Assembly (NCBI RefSeq): GCF_001544975.2
Contig: NZ_FCOG02000034.1
Location: 1-64,000, forward strand
Source: Caballeronia arationis
GTDB taxonomy: Bacteria > Pseudomonadota > Gammaproteobacteria > Burkholderiales > Burkholderiaceae
Reading direction: 5' to 3'
DNA length: 64,000 nucleotides
Shown piece after piece: positions 59,075 through 64,000 of this stretch. Position 1 is the first letter of the stretch; each line of letters starts with the position of its first letter. The position numbers and the translations under genes were made by a program. The notes under the pieces were generated by a model. The model saw nothing but the letters and a program-made list of their open reading frames with translations, searched no databases and was not told where the DNA came from.

Positions 59075-59362
59075 ATGATGAAGAAGTTGGTTGACATCCC
59101 GATGCGGGATTTGGAGGACCTGCTGGACTGGCACGCTGGTCAGGCAGAGCGTCACGAAAGGCTGGAGAAGCAGCATACTGAGAAGTATGCGCGGTTTGGA
59201 AAGCACGGTGCGTGCATCGTGCGCGGTGACCAGAAGCGGGCTGACTTCCATCGACGAGCGGTGAAAGTCGTTGCATCGGCCCTGGATGATCGCGCTCTGA
59301 CTCAGTGCAAGGAGAACTGCACTGTGCCAGCCGGACAGACGTGCTGTGCCGTAACCGCGTGA
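59075..59362 (+). CDS. Small protein with Cys cluster (95 aa)
   Basis: It starts with two ATGs, nine bases after the polymerase stop, with GAAGCGAG as a weak ribosome-binding site, so it is likely co-translated. Residues 1-75 are helical and very charged (LVDIPMRDLEDLLDWHAGQA, then KQHTEKYARFGKHG). The last 25 residues contain four Cys (QCKENCTVPAGQTCC), a possible metal site. Adjacent to the polymerase, it could be a replication accessory protein, but this is position-based only. Confidence 0.6.
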   Translation: MMKKLVDIPMRDLEDLLDWHAGQAERHERLEKQHTEKYARFGKHGACIVRGDQKRADFHRRAVKVVASALDDRALTQCKENCTVPAGQTCCAVTA

Positions 59363-59380
59363 ACCAAAAAACGCGAAGAG

Positions 59381-59421
59381 CGAACATAGGCCTTCTCCCC
59401 TGCGGGAGAGGGTCCTATGTT
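59381..59421. terminator. Symmetrical CATAGG...CCTATG terminator
   Basis: A nine-bp perfect outer stem GAACATAGG/CCTATGTTC (59381-59389 with 59413-59421) has an inner TTCTCCC/GGGAGAG stem. It lies between the plus-strand small gene and the minus-strand lipoprotein gene and can serve both strands. The arms are the same CATA/TATG theme as elsewhere. Confidence 0.75.
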
Positions 59422-59452
59422 CAGAATCGCGAAAATTCTCGCAGTGGTGTGC

Positions 59453-61186
59453 TCAATGGCAATCGAGCGAAACTGTAGTACAAGAATCCAGAATTCCCAC
59501 CGCATTACCGCCGTTCCAGCTGTAGTAATCGTTGTTGTGAGTAATACAAGCACGGAAGGATTGTGGGGGGACTTCGTCTCCAACGACGTTGCTGAACGTT
59601 TCTGAAAACGTGTAGGTGAGTGAGGAAGCGCCACCCGTCAACGTACAACTCGGAGAGCCAACACCTACAGGCGTCGCTTGCCATCCGGCAGAACACGACA
59701 TGGCGTCGCCCGGTCCGGCGCAGCCAACGCATCCAGGGAATTTTCCGAGATAGGGTATAAGCTGATCGCCAGTCGCCTGTCCGGTTCCGCGTCCTTCGAC
59801 CTTTATGCTGTATGTCGGTCCCCACTTCCCAGCGCCGAAGCCACTGGTTACATCGACGTTGTCGGCAATCTTTGTGCAACTAGTGCTCGTGACAGATGCA
59901 GCGGCGCAGTTTACGACACTTCCGTTGCCGGTGCATACAACGAAGGAATCTGCCTCGTCCCAGTATGCGAACATCTGGGCCGCGGCGCCTACCGTGCTTA
60001 CAAGTCCTTGCGCGACGGTAAGTGCGGTCCATGCCTTAACCACGAACCCGCCCACATTTAGGGTCGGCCAGACCTTGCTTGCAAAGGAGGCAAACAGCGT
60101 ACTGAAGGACGGCAGGAGTCCGCAAGAGGAGAACTGTTTGTATGGTGCGCTGCCGGTAGAACTGATCGGCAAGACGCTTGCGAAGTACGCCCCGGCGGTA
60201 GTCCCGCTGGGCTGGACGACAAAGCTTGGGAATTGATCATTGAACACCCGCTCGGCCACCGATATGACGCAATTCGTCAATTCCGGTTTTGGATAGAGCT
60301 TAGCGGTGCTCGAATACAGAAAAAGCATGTATTTGACAAACGCTGCGACGCCGTTGATGCGTCGTGTCACGGGGTTTTGAACTAAATTAAGCTTGAAATT
60401 TGGCGATTGCCCTTTTACAAGTGTTGTCGACGCGCTCCCACCGTAGTACGCAAAGAGCTGACCCACCGTACTTTGCAAAGGCGGGATTTTAGTCGGCTCG
60501 GGTCCGTCGGTATAAACTACCCAGGTTATAAAGGTATCGTTGTTGACCGTAACGTTATTCTGTCCGGCGTCCGTCAACCAAATTTTCGAAAATGGTTCTG
60601 TTCCATTAAGAAGATAGAACGGTAGTGGCGTAGTGACGAGTGTGGTCGTGTCCAGGGTCTTGCCAACCGCACTTGTCTTTGCAGTTGACGAAGACGCAAT
60701 TGCTGCACTGGCATCAAGTGCTACCGCCCATGCCGCGTTAACGGTTTTATTGTCGGACAGCGGTGAAATGCCGGCTTCTAGATCCCGCTGTGCGCTTTCG
60801 GACAAGGCCTGGAACTGAGAAGAGGATTGGATTGCTTTCGTTATCTGGTCGGCTGTCAAGCCTGCGGGGATAGCCGCGAGGTCGAGCGCGATTCGTACCA
60901 TGGCGACGACCGTACTCGTGCGGTCAAGTACCCCGTTGGCGCTTCCAAGTGAGAGAAGATATGGGTTACCTGATGAATCGCCGGCGATTAGAAACGGCAC
61001 GGTTCCGTCTGGCTGGAGTGGCAGAATCGACCCGGGGACGTAATCAGCATCGGACGACGAAATAGTCGTAATTAGCTTCGTTGTGGCGGGGGGAACTGAG
61101 GCAGCAATCGACTGGTCGCCACCGCAGCCCACAACCGCAACTATCATGGCCGCAGCAACACACAAGAGAATGAACCGAGCTTTCAT
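59453..61186 (-). CDS. Exported lipoprotein of unknown function
   Basis: The protein has 577 residues, with GAGG before ATG 61186. The N-terminus is a lipoprotein signal (FILLCVAAAMIVAVVGCGGD; lipobox VVGC, Cys21). The mature protein is Ser/Thr/Ala-rich: SDADYVPGSILPLQPDGTVP, then several beta-rich segments and PYLLSLGSANGVLDRTSTV. The C-terminal 130 residues contain at least nine Cys (for example YLGKFPGCVGCAGPGDAMSC), pointing to disulfides. It looks like a bacterial outer-membrane lipoprotein, and its codon and base composition are less GC-rich than the phage genes around it. Probably a moron altering the host surface; inferred. Confidence 0.75.
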   Translation of the reverse strand: MKARFILLCVAAAMIVAVVGCGGDQSIAASVPPATTKLITTISSSDADYVPGSILPLQPDGTVPFLIAGDSSGNPYLLSLGSANGVLDRTSTVVAMVRIALDLAAIPAGLTADQITKAIQSSSQFQALSESAQRDLEAGISPLSDNKTVNAAWAVALDASAAIASSSTAKTSAVGKTLDTTTLVTTPLPFYLLNGTEPFSKIWLTDAGQNNVTVNNDTFITWVVYTDGPEPTKIPPLQSTVGQLFAYYGGSASTTLVKGQSPNFKLNLVQNPVTRRINGVAAFVKYMLFLYSSTAKLYPKPELTNCVISVAERVFNDQFPSFVVQPSGTTAGAYFASVLPISSTGSAPYKQFSSCGLLPSFSTLFASFASKVWPTLNVGGFVVKAWTALTVAQGLVSTVGAAAQMFAYWDEADSFVVCTGNGSVVNCAAASVTSTSCTKIADNVDVTSGFGAGKWGPTYSIKVEGRGTGQATGDQLIPYLGKFPGCVGCAGPGDAMSCSAGWQATPVGVGSPSCTLTGGASSLTYTFSETFSNVVGDEVPPQSFRACITHNNDYYSWNGGNAVGILDSCTTVSLDCH

Positions 61187-61396
61187 CGCGGACCTCGACG
61201 CTCAGTAAAGGGCGTTGCTCTACTGATGACAGCTTAGTGGAGAGACACCAGACGTCAAGGCGAACCTGACTCCCGGTACGTTGCCGCCTCGCAAAACTCT
61301 TACCTAAGGCGCTAAATAAAAGAGCGCAGGCATAAAGGCCCGGGCGATCGCCCAGGCATCTATTTCGTTCTATCGGACCGACAGCGCCCGCAGTTA
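61187..61396 (-). other. Intergenic region around the hairpin-TATG element
   Basis: About 210 bases without a gene. It contains the terminator-promoter element at 61328-61365 and the leader of the lipoprotein gene. AAATAAAAGAG and GATGACAGCTTAG are its AT-rich parts. Confidence 0.45.
61328..61365 (-). promoter_or_regulatory. CATAAA hairpin with CTTTATGCCTGCG exit
   Basis: The GC-rich stem GGCCCGGGCG/CGCCCAGGC encloses AT in the loop. On the minus strand it is followed by CTTTATGCCTGCG, then the leader of the lipoprotein gene. It ends the endolysin transcript. Confidence 0.65.
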
Positions 61397-62218
61397 TTAG
61401 CCGAAGATCTGTTTATAACTGTCAGCGAGTCGGCCGTCGTAATTGTTCTGCGCGTGCTGGTTCTTGCCATTGTACTGATTGGCAAACGTCGTCCAGTCGC
61501 GCGCACGGAGCGCCGTGATCATGGCTCCGCCGTTCATGTCTTCCAGGAAGTTGCAGAACGCGTCGAGCTGGTTCGATTCGCTCACTGCCATCGCGGCCAC
61601 GTAATCCTCCACCGACCGGTAGCCGGCCTGGATGTAGTAGTAGCCCATGATCTGGAAGAGGCCCCAGGACGCGGAGCGCATCGCGAGACCCGGTGCAACG
61701 CCGTGCTGTTGCAGAATCGCTTCCGCTTGATTCAGACGATCCCACTCTTGCGTGCCGCCGAGATAGCCGCCCGGATCCGGGTTGATGAGGTTCGGATACT
61801 GTGCGACGAGCTGGTTGATCTGCGTCTGCGACATCACGGTCTGCAGCGTGCGATACAACTGATGACGCTCGAAGAGGATCGTGCATCGACCATCGTTCAG
61901 AAAGCCTGCACCCGAGGTCTCTACTTGACACACGGTTTGTACCGTTGCGACGTCCACACCGAGCCGATGACCGGCTTCTTGATAGGCAGCAAGGCTCAGG
62001 TACTTCTGCGCGATGAAGGGCTCCAGATAAGCCTGTGTCGCGACGTCATAAATGCCCGTGACCGTGAGGTGGTTCTTCGACTGGTAGACGCAAAGCGCAG
62101 AGACGGATTTCGGACCGAACTGCCCGTCGACAGTGAGATTCGCGCCCGTCTTTTCGTTCAGTGCGCGTTGGATGAGTTTGGCTTTGGCGGTATTGATATT
62201 CGGAGGCAGTGCGCTCAT
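61397..62218 (-). CDS. Endolysin: peptidoglycan-binding domain plus N-acetylmuramidase
   Basis: The protein has 273 residues. ATG 62218 has AGGA 12 bases upstream; the frame open to 62302 has none better. Residues ~10-65 are a PG_binding_1-type module (KLIQRALNEKTGANLTVDGQ, FGPKSVSALCVYQ). Residues ~80-270 fit the N-acetylmuramidase (DUF3380) family: catalytic Glu100 in CQVETSGAGF, then TILFERHQLYR, DPGGYLGGTQEWDRLNQA, RSASWGLFQIMGYYY and WTTFANQYNGKN. It cleaves the glycan strand of peptidoglycan for lysis. No signal peptide is present, so it needs a holin elsewhere, or it may be virion-associated. Domain order parallels phiKZ gp144-type enzymes, but the catalytic family differs. Confidence 0.9.
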   Translation of the reverse strand: MSALPPNINTAKAKLIQRALNEKTGANLTVDGQFGPKSVSALCVYQSKNHLTVTGIYDVATQAYLEPFIAQKYLSLAAYQEAGHRLGVDVATVQTVCQVETSGAGFLNDGRCTILFERHQLYRTLQTVMSQTQINQLVAQYPNLINPDPGGYLGGTQEWDRLNQAEAILQQHGVAPGLAMRSASWGLFQIMGYYYIQAGYRSVEDYVAAMAVSESNQLDAFCNFLEDMNGGAMITALRARDWTTFANQYNGKNQHAQNNYDGRLADSYKQIFG

Positions 62219-62332
62219 GGTGGTCCAGTCCTGTGAGTATGCGGCGTTAAACCTCCACCCCAGAAGCCCAATACGTCGGGCCTCCGGAGTGAAGGTCGTC
62301 ACAGGATGGATGTGCGACTTTTGAAGCGAGAC

Positions 62333-63106
62333 TTACTTGCCGAAGTAAGCCGTGAGACGCGTGCGACCCTTCTCGGTCAGGCCGTATGCGAGCAGCGGCT
62401 GGAAGTCGACTTGCTTGAGCACAGCCTGGCGGGACTTCGGATCGGCGAGCGTCTTGAGCAGCGTGACGATCTTCTCGAAGCCCTTGCGATGCTCCTTCGA
62501 GAGGGGCACGTGTTGCACGAAGCGGAACACATGCGTCTCGCGCAGCGCACCTTCACGATGGTGATGAAAGAGGGCGAGGATCGCGGTGAGCGTCGGGCGG
62601 AAGTCGGCTTCGAGGTTGTTGATCGCCGAGATAAGCGCCTGGTAGAAGTTGACCTGCTGTTGCGTACCGTCCTTCACGGAGATCGGCATGCCGGGCTTCA
62701 TCTTGTCCAGATACTCGTTGATCGTGTTGAGCACGATCTTCGCCGGAATCGAGGCGTCCTTCATCAGGTTCTCGATCTGCCGCTTCACTTCTTCGGCCGT
62801 GCTGGTGGCGCCGACCACAGCGACTGATACGGGCGCCTGAACCGGAGCCTCGGGCGCGGGTGCCGGCGTCGGAGCCGGTGCAACTACGGGAGCTGGGGAG
62901 ACGAGCGCGCCGGTGGCGCTACCGATCGCCGCTTGCGCGCTAGCGGCGGCCTTCTCAGCACTCGCGGCAGCGTCTTGCTGCGTGGCTGCACCGGTCATCT
63001 GCTGGGCGTCCGACTGGGTGATGGCGGGCGTCGGCGGCGTTTCCGGCGTGGTACCGGTCGCCGCTGCGTCCTGCTGGTCCTGCTGGTTCTCTTGAGCGTC
63101 GCTCAT
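62333..63106 (-). CDS. Virion-associated protein with disordered N-terminus (257 aa)
   Basis: ATG 63106 has AAGGAAAG upstream. Residues 1-110 are Gln/Ala/Thr/Pro-rich and disordered, including a Pro-Ala repeat (VVAPAPTPAPAPEAPVQAP). Residues 115-257 are a helical domain: AEEVKRQIENLMKDASIPAK, FYQALISAINNLEADFRPTL, then FRFVQHVPLSKEHRKGFEKI and a C-terminal AYGLTEKGRTRLTAYFG. It lies between the endolysin and the RNA polymerase fragment. The role is not visible, though Pro/Ala linkers are typical of virion proteins here. Confidence 0.62.
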   Translation of the reverse strand: MSDAQENQQDQQDAAATGTTPETPPTPAITQSDAQQMTGAATQQDAAASAEKAAASAQAAIGSATGALVSPAPVVAPAPTPAPAPEAPVQAPVSVAVVGATSTAEEVKRQIENLMKDASIPAKIVLNTINEYLDKMKPGMPISVKDGTQQQVNFYQALISAINNLEADFRPTLTAILALFHHHREGALRETHVFRFVQHVPLSKEHRKGFEKIVTLLKTLADPKSRQAVLKQVDFQPLLAYGLTEKGRTRLTAYFGK

Positions 63107-63131
63107 GGTGCTTTCCTTTCGAGGAGAGAGG

Positions 63132-64000
63132 TTAGATAAGGGCGGTCTTGTAGTTCATGCGAGCCACCTGCAGCGCGGACCCGTGCATCTTTTTCATAAA
63201 TAAAAGCAAGAAGATGTTTCCGTACTCGGCGATGGCAGCAGAGAGAGCGGTCGGACTGAGCGCGAGCTTCTCGCCCACGCATACAGCGCAGTAATCCGTC
63301 TTTTCCAGCTTGCAAAACATGGAGCTACGCAAGAGGATTTTCTTGCCCATGTACTGGCCGGCAGCCTCCAGGTCCGGGATCTTTTCGTGACCGTCTTGCG
63401 TCACCACGGAGAATCCCGGCAGCTTGTGGACGGAGTCGTTGTCGACATGGATCTCCAGACCGAGGCGCGCTCCGCAGTCTTCTTGCGTCACCGTCATGTT
63501 CGACGACGCTCGCAGCAGCCACTTCACGGCCTCACCGCCGAGCATGGTTTCCGCACCACGGTTGAACGAGCCCGCGCGAAGCGAGTTGTTCATCGCTGGG
63601 AACTTGTTGATGTCCCAACCTTCGGAGAGGGAGTTCTGGATGAGATCGACTTCGACGCCATCGCCCAGGCCCGACTCCGCGCCGTGCATCAGGAACAGCT
63701 TCGAGCGCACGACGTCGTAGGACTTCTTGGTGATGAGGAAGTTGGCACCTTCATCGTCCTTCAGATACTCCTTGTCGAATTCGATGAGCTTCTTCATGAT
63801 GCCCGCGATCACTGCCGGATCATTCAAGCGATCCTTGTTCTCTTCAAGCAGCTTCTTACGCAGCGCGAGAAGGCCGGGTGGCGCTTGCATCGTCTTGCGC
63901 GTCACGGCAGGTACGCACAACTGAGTGAAGCCCGCGAGGTAAAACATGGCGTCGCAGAACTTCAGGTACTCGCTAACGTAAATCGGCGCTACCTGTGCCT
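63132..64000 (-). CDS. RNA polymerase beta'-like subunit, C-terminal part (partial, runs off window)
   Basis: At least 288 residues are visible. The frame stays open from 63947 through the window edge (APIYVSEYLKFCDAMFY precedes the first Met), so the gene is longer. Matches to the bacterial beta' C-terminal half: ASSNMTVTQEDCGARLGLEI (like VSQDVIVTEEDCGT), then the zinc-site cysteines in SSMFCKL and TDYCAVCVGEKLA, with the Cys of EDCG as the fourth ligand, and a final SPTALSAAIAEYGNIFLLLF, FMKKMHGSAL in place of the IAAQSIGEPGTQLTMRTFH region. This is the layout of a multi-subunit phiKZ-type phage RNAP piece, probably the virion enzyme because it adjoins structural genes; that choice is inference. 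Confidence 0.85.
   Translation of the reverse strand, partial: AQVAPIYVSEYLKFCDAMFYLAGFTQLCVPAVTRKTMQAPPGLLALRKKLLEENKDRLNDPAVIAGIMKKLIEFDKEYLKDDEGANFLITKKSYDVVRSKLFLMHGAESGLGDGVEVDLIQNSLSEGWDINKFPAMNNSLRAGSFNRGAETMLGGEAVKWLLRASSNMTVTQEDCGARLGLEIHVDNDSVHKLPGFSVVTQDGHEKIPDLEAAGQYMGKKILLRSSMFCKLEKTDYCAVCVGEKLALSPTALSAAIAEYGNIFLLLFMKKMHGSALQVARMNYKTALI

Noticed and set aside
59453-61186. Lipoprotein as phage spanin or virion protein
   Set aside because: Far too large for an o-spanin and Cys-rich; no overlap with an i-spanin-like gene is seen.

Overview
The window is a stretch of a phiKZ-like jumbo myophage genome, probably infecting a Gram-negative proteobacterium. The main evidence is: a C-terminal fragment of an RNA polymerase beta'-like subunit at the right edge; a family-B DNA polymerase that carries the exonuclease domain but only the start of the palm; a block of paralogous head/ejection ('inner body') proteins with acidic pro-regions and S/A-x-E cleavage sites; an N-acetylmuramidase with a peptidoglycan-binding domain; and phage-encoded thymidylate synthase and thymidylate kinase. 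The DNA is GC-rich. Four exported proteins and a G3:U70 tRNA-Ala would fit a beta-proteobacterial (Burkholderiales-type) host, but that host guess is inference.

Layout, left to right. (1) 0-1.6 kb: an exported Ala/Gly/Asn-rich protein and a small unknown. (2) 1.7-19.2 kb, all on the minus strand: a tail-fibre/adhesin island. It holds six Ala/Ser-rich coiled-coil fibre proteins with different C-terminal heads, a modular family of jellyroll-like (LamG-like) ligand proteins with shared N- and C-terminal modules, two tiny repeat proteins, an ILEI-like domain protein, a papain-like peptidase and a Tfa-like protein. (3) 19.4-20.5 kb, plus strand: tRNA-Ala and an exported protein. (4) 20.5-33.2 kb, minus strand: nucleotide metabolism (ThyA, Tmk), a NADAR ADP-ribose-processing enzyme, a winged-helix protein, a NUDIX-like protein and many small unknown or membrane proteins, several under 60 codons. 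(5) 32.7-41.6 kb: a four-member paralogous beta-rich structural family, interrupted by a plus-strand exported beta-propeller gene, then large tail/baseplate-type structural proteins. (6) 41.7-57.1 kb: the head/ejection block, including a zinc metalloprotease, with two plus-strand structural genes (49.6-53.9 kb) embedded. (7) 57.2-59.4 kb, plus strand: DNA polymerase and a small Cys-containing protein. (8) 59.4-61.2 kb: an exported lipoprotein. (9) 61.4-64 kb: endolysin, a structural protein and the RNAP beta' fragment, which runs off the edge.

Transcription signals are unusually regular. Most minus-strand units are separated by a GC-rich hairpin whose arms end in CATA / TATG, and the minus-strand read-out is typically hairpin, then T-run, then TATGCCG(T)C, then a short leader. 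This fits termination of one unit coupled to initiation of the next, because phiKZ-type late promoters are known to centre on TATG. A second, AT-rich element (CTCAAnCATATATTCC) occurs at 1.17 and 32.64 kb and may be an early promoter.

Three genes in the 21-28.5 kb region carry apparent frame problems: an amber codon near 21.35 kb, a +1 discontinuity near 23.25 kb, and a one-base loss inside the Walker A motif of tmk near 28.39 kb. These are either sequencing errors, gene decay or recoding. All functional assignments come from reading motifs by eye; no database search was run.
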